Source: Gemmatimonadota bacterium (GTDB lineage: Bacteria > Gemmatimonadota > Gemmatimonadetes > Longimicrobiales > Longimicrobiaceae). Taken from it: a stretch of 22,527 bases of DNA. The translations under genes were made by a program, and so were the position numbers. Of the stretch, positions 1 through 6,776 are shown one piece after another. The DNA lies in contig JAHWJJ010000009.1 in the NCBI GenBank assembly GCA_019348475.1, positions 1-22,527 of the forward strand, given 5' to 3'. The notes below the pieces were generated by a model. It did not search any database. It was not told the origin of the DNA and worked only from the letters and a program-made list of their open reading frames with translations. Numbering within the stretch: position 1 is the stretch's first letter; every line of letters starts with the position of its first letter.

Positions 1-229
1 AGGCCACGCCGTCGCGCGCCATCTGCACCATCTGCTGCGCCACCGGCACGGCGCGCTCCACGTCCTTCAGCTCGCCCGAAAGGAGCAGGTGGTCGTCGCG
101 CAGCACCACGCGCAGCCCCGCGCGCTTGCCCAGCTCCAGCAGGTTGGCGTCGTTCACGCCCCCCAGCGCCAGCGGATCGGCGCCGTCCGCGGGAATGCGG
201 TGCTGCACCGCGTTGTTCGTCTCTGGCAT
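1..229 (-). CDS. PhoH family ATPase, N-terminal part (3' end outside window)
   Basis: The reading frame starts at an ATG (227-229) and runs off the left edge, giving 76 codons. The N-terminus contains DPLALGGVNDANLLELGKR followed by RVVLRDDHLLLSGELKDVERA. This matches the KH-like N-terminal segment of PhoH/PhoL-type proteins, in which an NDANL motif precedes a short beta-rich region and the P-loop ATPase domain. The ATPase domain lies outside the window, so nucleotide-binding motifs cannot be checked. An AGAGGA Shine-Dalgarno-like stretch lies about 12 nt before the ATG. In many bacteria phoH sits upstream of ybeY and HD-domain genes; that context is not visible here. It is separated from aspS, on the same strand, by about 400 bp of repeat-containing DNA, so it probably has its own promoter. 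The family call rests only on the N-terminal motif. Confidence 0.75.
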   Translation of the reverse strand, partial: MPETNNAVQHRIPADGADPLALGGVNDANLLELGKRAGLRVVLRDDHLLLSGELKDVERAVPVAQQMVQMARDGVA

Positions 230-482
230 GTATTCCGGTTTTCCTCTTTATCCTCGTTCCCGCGTCTTCAACCGCCACGACGAACGGCTCCAACGGCGGA
301 TTCGGGCGTGCCCCTCCGCTGCGCTCCGGGTCGGGCTGCGCGCGCCGCAGGCAACGATACGACCGTTGCCGGCGGCGCCGAGCCCCCTCCGCGCCCGGGC
401 ACGGTACTGCTGTGCCCGTGCGCTCCGCGGGTCTCGGCCCTGCGGGCGCGCATCCCTCACGCGACGGCCCGCGAACGGCGCC

Positions 483-554
483 GTTCACCCGTTCACCCGG
501 TCACCCGTTCACCCGTTCACCCGTTCACCCCTTCACCCCTTCACCCCCTCACCC
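483..554. repeat. Tandem octamer array, nine GTTCACCC-type units
   Basis: Nine consecutive 8-bp units run without gaps: GTTCACCC twice, GGTCACCC, GTTCACCC three times, CTTCACCC twice, then CCTCACCC. On the minus strand each unit reads GGGTGANN and so carries a TGA. Because 8 is not a multiple of 3, any three units place TGA in all three minus-strand frames. The array lies 79 bp beyond the aspS stop codon. It resembles, in unit length and stop content, the octamer arrays near pth and the M16 pair, but has a different sequence. Confidence 0.9.
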
Positions 555-570
555 GCCCGCCCCAACGCCC

Positions 571-597
571 GAGGGGCGAGGAGTACCCTCGCCCCTC
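571..597 (-). terminator. Hairpin 36 nt downstream of aspS
   Basis: Perfect 11-bp arms GAGGGGCGAGG (571-581) and CCTCGCCCCTC (587-597) enclose a 5-nt loop. The position just after the aspS stop suits a transcription terminator. There is no T-run on the minus strand after the stem, so it would be a non-canonical terminator or a 3'-end stabilising hairpin. Confidence 0.45.
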
Positions 598-632
598 CGC
601 TTGCTACACCGACCGTGCCGCAGCGTGCGGGG

Positions 633-2504
633 TCATGCGCCGGGGGCGCGCACCTGCACGTGCACGTCGCGCAGCTGCGCGTCGGCGATGGCCGTGGGGG
701 CCTCCTCGAACAGCGCCCGCGCCGAGGTCGTCTTGGGGAACGCGACCACGTCGCGCAGGCTGCCGGCCCCCGCCAGCAGCATCACCAGGCGGTCGAAGCC
801 GAAGGCGAAGCCGGCGTGCGGGGGCGCGCCGTAGCGGTACGCCTCCAGCAGGAACCCGAACTTCGCCCGCACCTCGTCGGGGTCCATCCCCAGCGCCGTG
901 AACACCGCCTGCTGCACGGCCGGGAGGTGGATGCGGACCGAGCCGCTCGCCAGCTCGTTGCCGTTGTACACCGCGTCGTACGCCCGCGAGCGCAGCCCCA
1001 TCGCGTACAGCGCGCGCGCGGCCTCGGCGCCGGGCGTGCCCTCGCGGGTGGCGTCCAGGACCGCCTGCACCGCCCCGTCCTCGGGCATGCTGAACGGGTT
1101 GTGCGCGTACACCAGCCGCTCGTGCTCGGCGTCCCAGTCGAAGACGGGAAACTCCGTCACCCACAGCCAGGCGTGCCGGGTCGTGTCGACCAGGTCCAGC
1201 TTGCGCGCCAGGTGCCGCCGCAGCTCGTCCAGAGCCCCGTCCACCTCCACGCCGCCGCCCTCGTTCGCGCCGCGGAAGTGGCCCACCACGGCCGCGAACA
1301 GGTCGCCCGCGGCAAGCCCGGTCGCCTCGTAGAACGCGTTCGCCCGCCCCTCGTCCACCCCCTTCGCGAACTGCCCGGCGAGCGCGCCGTCGTCGCCGCG
1401 CTTTACCCAGAGCGCGCCCGCCGCGCCGCCCCGCTTCGCCACCTCCTGCAGCTCGTCCAGCTCCCGGCGCGACAGCCGCGCCCCGCCGGGGACGCGCAGC
1501 CCGCGGATGCGCTGCTCCGTCCCCCGCACCCCCTGGAAGATGCGGAAGTCGGCGTCCTGCAGCACCTCCGTCACGTCCACGATCTCCACCCCGTAGCGCA
1601 GGTCGGGCTTGTCGGTCCCGTAGCGCGCCATCGACTCGGCGAAGGTGATCTGCGGAAACGGGGTCTCCAGCTCCACCCCCGCCACCTCGCGGAAGATGGC
1701 CGCCATCAGCCCCTCGGCCACGCGAAAGACGTCGTCCTCGTCCACGAACGCCATCTCGGCGTCGATCTGCGTGAACTCCGGCTGCCGGTCGGCGCGCAGG
1801 TCCTCGTCGCGCAGGCACTTGGCGATCTGGAAGTAGCGGTCGAAGCCGCTCACCATCAGCAGCTGCTTGTAGATCTGCGGCGACTGCGGCAGCGCGTAGA
1901 ACTCGCCGGGGTGCATGCGGCTGGGGACCAGAAAGTCGCGCGCCCCCTCGGGGGTGGGCCTGGTCAGCAGCGGCGTCTCCACCTCCAGGAACCCCTGCTG
2001 AGAGAGGTAGGCGCGCGCCGCCTGCGCCGCCCGGTGCCGGATGACGAAGTTGCGCAGCAGGCCGGGGCGGCGCAGGTCCAGGTAGCGGTAGCGCAGGCGC
2101 AGGTCCTCGCCGGGGAGCTCCTCGTCCGCGGCGTAGTCCACCTGGATGGGGAGCGGCTCCGCGCGCGTGAGCACCTCCAGCCCCGTGGCCCGCACCTCGA
2201 TCTCGCCCGTCTCCAGCGCCTCGTTCAGCTGCCCGTGGATGCGCGGAAACACCGTCCCGTCCACCCGCACCACGTCCTCCGCCCCCAGCCGGCGCGCCTC
2301 GGCCAGCACCTCGGCCGGCGTCCACGAGGGGTCGAACGACACCTGCACGATCCCCTCGCGGTCGCGCAGGTCCAGGAACACGATGCCGCCCAGGTCGCGG
2401 CGGCGGTGCACCCACCCGGCCACGGACACGGGGTTGCCGGCGTCCGCCGCGCGAAGCGAGCCTGCGGCGTGGGTGCGGTAGGCGGTGGCGAGAAAGTCCG
2501 TCAT
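633..2504 (-). CDS. aspS: Aspartate--tRNA ligase (AspRS)
   Basis: Cytoplasmic class II aminoacyl-tRNA synthetase that charges tRNA(Asp) (or tRNA Asp/Asn in non-discriminating forms) using aspartate and ATP. The 623-residue product has the long bacterial form. It has an N-terminal OB-fold anticodon-binding domain (VAGWVHRRRDLGGIVFLDLR), the catalytic core with motif 2 around CLRDEDLRADRQPEFTQID, a GAD insertion including KRGGAAGALWVKRGDDG, and C-terminal motif 3 in FGFDRLVMLLAG. I chose ATG 2504 because homology starts immediately (MTDFLATAYRTHAAGSL). The frame is open upstream, but that part overlaps the VanZ-like gene and has no AspRS character. The start overlaps the preceding stop as ATGA, indicating translational coupling. 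A hairpin follows the stop. Whether it is discriminating depends on gatCAB elsewhere in the genome, which cannot be seen. Confidence 0.97.
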   Translation of the reverse strand: MTDFLATAYRTHAAGSLRAADAGNPVSVAGWVHRRRDLGGIVFLDLRDREGIVQVSFDPSWTPAEVLAEARRLGAEDVVRVDGTVFPRIHGQLNEALETGEIEVRATGLEVLTRAEPLPIQVDYAADEELPGEDLRLRYRYLDLRRPGLLRNFVIRHRAAQAARAYLSQQGFLEVETPLLTRPTPEGARDFLVPSRMHPGEFYALPQSPQIYKQLLMVSGFDRYFQIAKCLRDEDLRADRQPEFTQIDAEMAFVDEDDVFRVAEGLMAAIFREVAGVELETPFPQITFAESMARYGTDKPDLRYGVEIVDVTEVLQDADFRIFQGVRGTEQRIRGLRVPGGARLSRRELDELQEVAKRGGAAGALWVKRGDDGALAGQFAKGVDEGRANAFYEATGLAAGDLFAAVVGHFRGANEGGGVEVDGALDELRRHLARKLDLVDTTRHAWLWVTEFPVFDWDAEHERLVYAHNPFSMPEDGAVQAVLDATREGTPGAEAARALYAMGLRSRAYDAVYNGNELASGSVRIHLPAVQQAVFTALGMDPDEVRAKFGFLLEAYRYGAPPHAGFAFGFDRLVMLLAGAGSLRDVVAFPKTTSARALFEEAPTAIADAQLRDVHVQVRAPGA

Positions 2505-2890
2505 GCGCTCAGGGACGGCGCCCCGGCCCCGGCCGCGCCCCGACGGGCGGCGCGGCGGGCGCGGAGGCGCGTGTACACGAAGGTGGCGGCGGCGACCCCC
2601 GCCGCGTCGGCAAACCAGTCCATCACGTCCGGCGAGCGGCCGGGCACGTACATCTGGTGGATCTCGTCGCTGGCGCCGTACATCACGCCCAGCACGGCGC
2701 CCACCGCCAGCGGTAGCCGCGAGCGGTCCGCGGCGCGTACCAGCAGCCACCCCAGCACGGCGTACGCCGCGAAGTGCGCCACCTTGTCCAGCCCGGGCAC
2801 GCCGGGTCCCGGCAGGCGGGGCCGGGAAGAGAGGCTCCAGATCACCGCCGCCCACGCGACGGGGGGAAGCCAGGCCAGCAGCCGCCTCAC
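2501..2890 (-). CDS. VanZ-like family membrane protein
   Basis: A 129-residue protein with three or four hydrophobic segments. It shows the VanZ-like signature: an early W..V..SL segment (AVIWSLSSRP), the LDKVAHFAAYAVLGWLL helix with conserved K, H and Y, then ASDEIHQMYVPGRSPDVMDWFAD, the most diagnostic part. VanZ family proteins are small inner-membrane proteins of uncertain function; one member gives low-level teicoplanin resistance, but most are not resistance genes. The start is a GTG (2888-2890) overlapping the upstream EIIA stop as GTGA, and the stop overlaps the aspS start as ATGA. It is thus embedded in a three-gene translationally coupled operon. The Ala/Arg-rich tail (about residues 105-129) is probably cytoplasmic. 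Confidence 0.85.
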   Translation of the reverse strand: MRRLLAWLPPVAWAAVIWSLSSRPRLPGPGVPGLDKVAHFAAYAVLGWLLVRAADRSRLPLAVGAVLGVMYGASDEIHQMYVPGRSPDVMDWFADAAGVAAATFVYTRLRARRAARRGAAGAGAPSLSA

Positions 2891-3345
2891 CCCTCCTCCG
2901 CCTCGGCCAGCACGGCCACGAACTCCTCCGGCGATCCCGCCGCGATCAGCCGCTCGCGGAACTCGTCGCGGCGCACCAGCCGCGAGATGCGGCTCAGCGC
3001 CTTGACGTGCTGCCCCGCGGCGGAGTCAGGCCCCACCAGCAGAAACAGCAGCCGCACCGGCTGGCCGTCCAGCGCGTCGAACTCCACCGCACCGTCCGTC
3101 ACGCCGGCCGCCATGGCCAGGGCGGGAACGCTCTCGGCCTTGCCGTGCGGAATGGCGACGCCGCTCCCCACGCCCGTGCTCAGCACCCGCTCGCGCTCGC
3201 GCACGGCGGAGAGCACCGCGCCCGCATCGTCCACCGCGCCGGCCTCGCGCAGCACGCCCACCAGTTCCTCCAGCAGCGCCTCTTTCGAGGCGCCCCGCAG
3301 GGGCACGCGCACGCGCTCGGGGGTCAGCAGCTCGCTCAGCAGCAC
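2887..3345 (-). CDS. PTS EIIA domain protein (fructose/PtsN type)
   Basis: A 152-residue single-domain EIIA(Fru/Ntr)-type phosphocarrier. The segment GVGSGVAIPHGKAESVP contains the phosphorylatable histidine (His67 with the start used here), and LLFLLVGPDSAAGQHVKALSRISRLV is the conserved later part of the fold. Length and His position match PtsN/FruA EIIA domains. I chose GTG 3343-3345, with GAGG about 10 nt upstream, because domain homology begins immediately with LLSELLTPERV. The frame stays open further upstream, but that stretch lies in the divergent promoter region and has poor codon use. No sugar permease or HPr is nearby, so a regulatory (PtsN-like) role is more likely than sugar uptake; this is inference. 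Its stop overlaps the VanZ-like start by 4 bp. Confidence 0.88.
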   Translation of the reverse strand: MLLSELLTPERVRVPLRGASKEALLEELVGVLREAGAVDDAGAVLSAVRERERVLSTGVGSGVAIPHGKAESVPALAMAAGVTDGAVEFDALDGQPVRLLFLLVGPDSAAGQHVKALSRISRLVRRDEFRERLIAAGSPEEFVAVLAEAEEG

Positions 3346-3376
3346 CTTGCCAAACCTCGGGCCGATAAAAGGATCA

Positions 3377-3396
3377 GGCCACGCCTGGGCGTGGCC
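3377..3396. promoter_or_regulatory. Inverted repeat in ptsN-like/rlmN divergent region (site 1)
   Basis: Perfect 9-bp arms GGCCACGCC and GGCGTGGCC are separated by only TG. The site is 31 bp upstream of the EIIA start, so it could be a dimeric regulator operator or a 5'-UTR hairpin for the minus-strand transcript. The regulator is unknown. Confidence 0.5.
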
Positions 3397-3398
3397 GG

Positions 3399-3429
3399 GG
3401 TGTGGACCTTGCAAACTAACGTCCACACC
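3399..3429. promoter_or_regulatory. Inverted repeat in ptsN-like/rlmN divergent region (site 2)
   Basis: Perfect 9-bp arms GGTGTGGAC (3399-3407) and GTCCACACC (3421-3429) flank a 13-nt, locally AT-richer spacer. Three base pairs separate it from site 1. The arms are about one and a half helical turns apart, compatible with a regulator dimer; an RNA hairpin in the rlmN leader is the alternative. Confidence 0.5.
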
Positions 3430-3520
3430 GCGGGCCCTGCAAGCACCGAGGGAACCCATGGCCGGACGCGGGGAATCAACGGGATTGCCGCCGCCAGACA
3501 GGGAACCGGAAACAGTACGG

Positions 3521-4627
3521 ATGATCGCCACGCCCCAGCAGGTCCAGACCGACGCCCGCCCCGACCTGGTGGGCCTTCTTCCCGAAGAGGCCGATGCCGC
3601 CGTCCGGGCGCACTTCGCCGCGCGCGGGCAGCCGGCCTACCGCGCGGGCCAGGTGGTGCGCTGGCTGTACGAGCGCGGCGCCTTCTCGTTCGCCGAGATG
3701 ACGGACCTTCCGCAGGCGGAGCGCGCGGCGCTGGCCGAGGCCTTCGCGCTCACGGCGCCGGAGCCGGCCCGGGTCTCCCGTTCGGTGGACGGCACCGCCA
3801 AGCACCTGTGGCGCCTGGATGACGGCGAGCTGATCGAGTCGGTGCTGATCCCCACCCCCACCCGGCTGACGCTGTGCGTCTCGTCGCAGGCGGGGTGCGC
3901 GATGGCGTGCACCTTCTGCGCCACGGGGTGGGCCGGGTACCGGCGCCAGCTGACGGCGGGGGAGATCGTGGCCCAGTTCCGCGGGGCGCGCCGCTGGGCG
4001 CAGGAGAACGGCTACGACGACGTCACCAACATCGTGTTCATGGGGATGGGCGAGCCGCTGATGAACCCCAGAGCGCTCTTCCCCGCCCTCTCCATCCTGA
4101 ACCGCGGCTACCGGTTCGGCGCGCGGCGCATCACCATCTCCACGGTGGGCGTGGTGCCCGGGATCGTGCGCCTGGCCGACATGCCGGAGCAGTACCGCCT
4201 GGCGGTGTCGCTGCACGCGCCCAACCACGAGCTGCGCCAGCGCCTGATCCCGCTGGAGAAGAAGTATCCGCTCCCCGAGCTGCTGGAGGCGCTGCGCCGC
4301 TTCGACCAGGCGGGGGGCAAGCGCATCACCTTCGAGTACGTGATGATCGACGGCGTGACCGACCTGCCGGAGCTGGCGGACGAGCTGGCGGCGGTGGTGA
4401 AGGAGTTCACGGCGTTCGTGAACCTGATCCCCTTCAACCCCATCCCCGGGACGGACTGGGCGCCCAGCAAGCGCGCGCGGCTGGACTGGTTCGTGGACCG
4501 CCTGGGCCGCCAGGGCGTCACCGCGTACGTTCGCGAGTCGCGCGGCCGCGACATCGCCGCCGCCTGCGGCCAGCTGCGCGCCGAAGCCACGGAGGGGCGC
4601 AAGCCCGTCCAGATCGGCAGTCTCTGA
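3521..4627 (+). CDS. rlmN: Dual-specificity 23S rRNA (A2503)/tRNA (A37) C2-methyltransferase RlmN
   Basis: Radical SAM enzyme that methylates C2 of A2503 in 23S rRNA and A37 in a subset of tRNAs. The 368-residue product has the CxxxCxxC iron-sulfur motif in AGCAMACTFCATG (Cys126, 130, 133). It also has NIVFMGMGEPLMN, the SLHAPN segment, and the C-terminal GRDIAAACGQL carrying the second, methyl-accepting type cysteine. Two starts are possible. ATG 3458 has a better Shine-Dalgarno (GAGG, 6-nt spacing). However, codons 3458-3520 have only about half G/C at third positions, while from ATG 3521 onward it is essentially all G/C and matches the family N-terminus (DLVGLLPEEA). I therefore use 3521. 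The divergent region upstream carries two inverted repeats. Confidence 0.95.
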   Translation: MIATPQQVQTDARPDLVGLLPEEADAAVRAHFAARGQPAYRAGQVVRWLYERGAFSFAEMTDLPQAERAALAEAFALTAPEPARVSRSVDGTAKHLWRLDDGELIESVLIPTPTRLTLCVSSQAGCAMACTFCATGWAGYRRQLTAGEIVAQFRGARRWAQENGYDDVTNIVFMGMGEPLMNPRALFPALSILNRGYRFGARRITISTVGVVPGIVRLADMPEQYRLAVSLHAPNHELRQRLIPLEKKYPLPELLEALRRFDQAGGKRITFEYVMIDGVTDLPELADELAAVVKEFTAFVNLIPFNPIPGTDWAPSKRARLDWFVDRLGRQGVTAYVRESRGRDIAAACGQLRAEATEGRKPVQIGSL

Positions 4628-4709
4628 CCGGTTTCCTCCACCGCCGCGTCCAATCCTCCCGCCCGGGCCCGCTCCCCCGCGCGTTTGCACCCGTTGCCGC
4701 GCGGGACGG

Positions 4710-4719
4710 TTCTCGAGAA
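4710..4719. promoter_or_regulatory. 10-bp palindrome TTCTCGAGAA
   Basis: A perfect 10-bp palindrome lies in the 206-bp gap (4628-4833) between the convergent 3' ends of rlmN and the small coiled-coil genes. No gene starts beside it, so an operator role is doubtful; it is recorded because nothing else stands out in this gap. Confidence 0.2.
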
Positions 4720-4833
4720 TCGCGCATCAGGTGGTGCGGTCCGCCGGTCGCGAACGGCCATGGCGGACCCGTCTGCCCGGCTCGCGCCGGGAGCCCCGAA
4801 GGGATGCGAGGTGCCGGAGGACGGCGACCGCCC

Positions 4834-5091
4834 TCAGCCGTTCCCGTCCGCCTCGCCCACCAGCAGCGCCCGGCGGCTGCGCACGATGCCGTTCTCCAGC
4901 TGGAGCACCAGCATTGCGCGCTCGCGCTCCTCGCGCTCGCTCACGTGCACCAGCTGCGAGGAGAGCCGCTCCACGATGAGCGTGAGATCCCGCAGGTCCC
5001 TGCGCAGCTCCTTGATCTCTTCACGATCCTCCTGCACGCGCTCCGACAGCTGGATGATGGTGCGCACCAGCTCGTACAGCGACTTCCACAT
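4834..5091 (-). CDS. Small coiled-coil protein of unknown function
   Basis: An 85-residue protein I do not recognise. Residues about 15-60 are a heptad-rich, highly charged helix (LSERVQEDREEIKELRRDLR, then LTLIVERLSSQLVHVSEREE), predicted coiled coil. It has no signal peptide and no membrane segment. It starts 2 nt after the stop of the preceding gene (TGAGGATG), so the two are almost certainly co-translated. G/C-rich third codon positions typical of the neighbours and the tight spacing argue that it is a real gene. The pair may form a hetero-oligomeric cytoplasmic complex through their helices; this is inference. Confidence 0.7.
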   Translation of the reverse strand: MWKSLYELVRTIIQLSERVQEDREEIKELRRDLRDLTLIVERLSSQLVHVSEREERERAMLVLQLENGIVRSRRALLVGEADGNG

Positions 5092-5093
5092 CC

Positions 5094-5417
5094 TCAGGTG
5101 GCGCTCAGGCGCGCCAGGACCTGCCGCGTGTTCTCGCGCAGGCGCACGATTTCGTCCCGCTGTTCGTCGAGCGTGTACAGCGCGTGCCGCAGCCGCCCCA
5201 GCAGGCGGTCCACCAGCGTGGGATAGCCGTCGGCGTAGCTCGTGTCGAAGCCGTAGGGGGCGACGGCTTCACGCACGGCCGGCATCGGGGGCGGGGGCCT
5301 GGAGAAATCGTACGTGAACGGCGGCGGACGGCCCTCGTCGGGCTCCGCACCGTCGAGGGCGCGGTCCCGCTCGGCCGCGGCGTCCTCGAAAGTGAACTCC
5401 TTGCGCCTGGAACGCAT
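5094..5417 (-). CDS. Hypothetical protein with proline-rich middle and helical C-terminus
   Basis: A 107-residue protein of unrecognised family. The N-terminus is basic then acidic (MRSRRKEFTFEDAAAERDRA). A proline/aromatic segment follows (PPPFTYDFSRPPPPMP), then a short motif APYGFDTSYADGYPT, and the last 40 residues are a charged helix (LGRLRHALYTLDEQRDEIVR) likely to form a coiled coil. The ATG at 5415-5417 has a strong GGAGG Shine-Dalgarno 6 nt upstream, which fixes the start. The gene is followed 2 nt later by the 85-residue coiled-coil gene. The C-terminal helix of this protein and the helix of its partner are natural candidates for pairing. There is no signal peptide. Confidence 0.7.
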   Translation of the reverse strand: MRSRRKEFTFEDAAAERDRALDGAEPDEGRPPPFTYDFSRPPPPMPAVREAVAPYGFDTSYADGYPTLVDRLLGRLRHALYTLDEQRDEIVRLRENTRQVLARLSAT

Positions 5418-5721
5418 GCTCGCCTCCTGCAGAGGGGTCGTCGTGCGCGTGGACGCCCTCGCCGCCCCATCCGCGCAGGGGAAGTATTGCGGCGCTCCCG
5501 GCGTGCCATCAAGGGCCGATTTTGGAGCGCTCCGTCAGCGCCAACCGCGCTACAGACCGGCACTTGCACAACCGGCGCAGTGGCTGGATTCCGGCATCGG
5601 AGCCTGCTCCCTTTGCGCCTGCCGTGCGCACCCTTCCGGCGGGTTGGGCTGAACGCCTGCGGCCCACCTTCGCCGCCACCCCGTTGGCGCGAGGCGCAGC
5701 CCGCGTAGATTACCTGCCAGG
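5418..5721. other. Divergent intergenic region, no gene seen
   Basis: This 304-bp gap separates the coiled-coil operon (-) from the pseudouridine synthase (+). It holds the Shine-Dalgarno of the former and a candidate promoter for the latter (5684-5711). I see no RNA gene, no convincing small ORF and no repeat. Confidence 0.5.
5684..5711 (+). promoter_or_regulatory. Candidate promoter of the RluA-family gene
   Basis: TTGGCG (5684-5689), a 16-bp spacer and TAGATT (5706-5711) give 4/6 matches to each sigma-70 hexamer. The expected start of transcription is only 2-5 nt before ATG 5722, and no Shine-Dalgarno precedes that ATG, so the mRNA may be near-leaderless. Confidence 0.4.
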
Positions 5722-6675
5722 ATGGCCGATCTCCCGACCCGCAGACCGATGCCGAAAGAATCTCCCTCCGCCTGGGTGAACCACGCGGTGACCCCGGACC
5801 AGGCCGGGCAGACCGTGCAGCAGATCCTCACGGGGCCCATGGGCGTGTCCCGGCGCATGCTCCAGCGCCTCACCCGGGCGAAGGGGCTGCATCACAACCG
5901 CCGCGCCGCCTGGCTGAACGCGAAGGTGCGCGCCGGGGACGTGGTTTCGGCGCGCCTGCACCCCGCCGAGTCCGCCGGGCTGCCCCCCGTGCCGATGGAG
6001 CTGCGCGTGGTCTACGAGGACGGGGAGGTGCTGGCGGTGGACAAGCCGCCCTTCCTTCTCGTCCACCCCACCTCGCCGGAGCAGGACCGCACCCTGGCGC
6101 ACGGCGTGGCGCACCACCTGGCGCGGCAGGGGGTGCACGCGAAGGTGCACCCGGTGCACCGCATCGACCGCGACACGTCGGGGCTGGTGGTGTTCGCGAA
6201 GATGGGCCACGCGCACCACCGGCTTGACGTGCAGCTGCGCGCGGGAGAGCTGAAGCGCGAGTACCTGGCGCTGGTGGACGGGGTGGTAAAGGGGGAACGC
6301 GGCGTGATCGACGCGCCGATCGGGCGGGACCCGCGCAACCCCGTGCTGCGCGTCGTGCGCAAGGACGGTGACGCGGCGGTCACGCGCTGGGAGGTGGCGG
6401 AGCGCCACCCCACCGCGACGCTGCTGCGGGTGGAACTGGAGACGGGACGGACGCACCAGATCCGCGTGCACCTGCTGCACGCCGGCCACCCGGTGCTGGG
6501 GGATCGGCAGTACGGGCGGAAGCGGATCGACCTGATCGGGCGCCAGGCGCTGCACGCGTCGCACCTCGCGTTCGCGCACCCCACCTCCGGCGAGCCGATC
6601 CGCCTGGACGCGGAGCTCGCGCTCGACATGCAGGCGGCCATCGAGGTCCTGAAAGGCGAGGCGGCCCGGGAGTGA
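5722..6675 (+). CDS. RluA family pseudouridine synthase
   Basis: Converts specific uridines in rRNA or tRNA to pseudouridine. The 317-residue product has an S4-like RNA-binding N-terminal region (about residues 22-80, with VSRRMLQRLTRAKGLHHNRR) and the RluA catalytic domain. Catalytic Asp149 lies in HRIDRDTSGLVVFAK, with LKREYLALVDG and the C-terminal RTHQIRVHLLHAGHPVLGD signature also present. This is the RluC/RluD subgroup layout, but the target nucleotide cannot be assigned from sequence. ATG 5722 is taken as start; ATG 5752 (MPKESPSAW) is an alternative, and neither has a clear Shine-Dalgarno. A strong terminator hairpin follows 23 bp after the stop. Confidence 0.92.
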   Translation: MADLPTRRPMPKESPSAWVNHAVTPDQAGQTVQQILTGPMGVSRRMLQRLTRAKGLHHNRRAAWLNAKVRAGDVVSARLHPAESAGLPPVPMELRVVYEDGEVLAVDKPPFLLVHPTSPEQDRTLAHGVAHHLARQGVHAKVHPVHRIDRDTSGLVVFAKMGHAHHRLDVQLRAGELKREYLALVDGVVKGERGVIDAPIGRDPRNPVLRVVRKDGDAAVTRWEVAERHPTATLLRVELETGRTHQIRVHLLHAGHPVLGDRQYGRKRIDLIGRQALHASHLAFAHPTSGEPIRLDAELALDMQAAIEVLKGEAARE

Positions 6676-6698
6676 TTCCCCCCAAAGGAGGAACTAAT

Positions 6699-6735
6699 CG
6701 AAGGACGCGGATGATGGCCTCATCCGCGTCCTTCG
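6699..6735. terminator. Strong bidirectional terminator between rluA-type gene and toxin gene
   Basis: Perfect 16-bp arms CGAAGGACGCGGATGA (6699-6714) and TCATCCGCGTCCTTCG (6720-6735) surround a 5-nt loop. On the plus strand the stem is followed by CTCTTTTCC. On the minus strand a weaker ATTAGTTCC follows. It lies between convergent genes and likely ends both transcripts. Confidence 0.88.
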
Positions 6736-6738
6736 CTC

Positions 6739-6776
6739 TTTTCCTCCGCGTCCTCACTTTTTTCCTCCGCGTCCTC
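6739..6776. repeat. Direct repeat TTTTCCTCCGCGTCCTC, two copies
   Basis: Two identical 17-bp copies lie at 6739-6755 and 6760-6776 (21-bp period). The same core TCCGCGTCCT also forms part of the adjacent terminator stem (6724-6733), suggesting local duplication. The T-runs inside the copies may help plus-strand termination. Confidence 0.75.

Larger units (their letters stand above)
230..632. other. Intergenic region between aspS and phoH, no gene
   Basis: No reading frame here resembles a protein; the frames that are open are GC-driven and Arg/Pro-rich. The stretch holds a tandem octamer array (483-554), a hairpin just after aspS (571-597) and a smaller inverted repeat CGGGCAC/GTGCCCG at 396-402 and 412-418. 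The phoH promoter is expected near 230-300, but I see no convincing -35/-10 pair. Confidence 0.6.

Noticed and set aside
482..556. CRISPR-like array
   Set aside because: The units are 8 bp with no spacers, as are the other two arrays; there are no cas genes.
2505..2855. N-terminal extension of AspRS
   Set aside because: The frame is open, but it overlaps the VanZ-like gene and is Arg/Gly-rich; AspRS similarity starts at ATG 2504 with an ATGA overlap.
126..3005. Very long plus-strand open frame opposite aspS
   Set aside because: It is a GC-driven shadow of aspS: Arg/His/Pro-rich, no recognisable domain, and aspS on the other strand has all catalytic motifs.
3458..3520. N-terminal extension of RlmN from ATG 3458
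   Set aside because: It has a better Shine-Dalgarno, but third-position G/C drops to about half in these codons and no family similarity is present, so 3521 was preferred.
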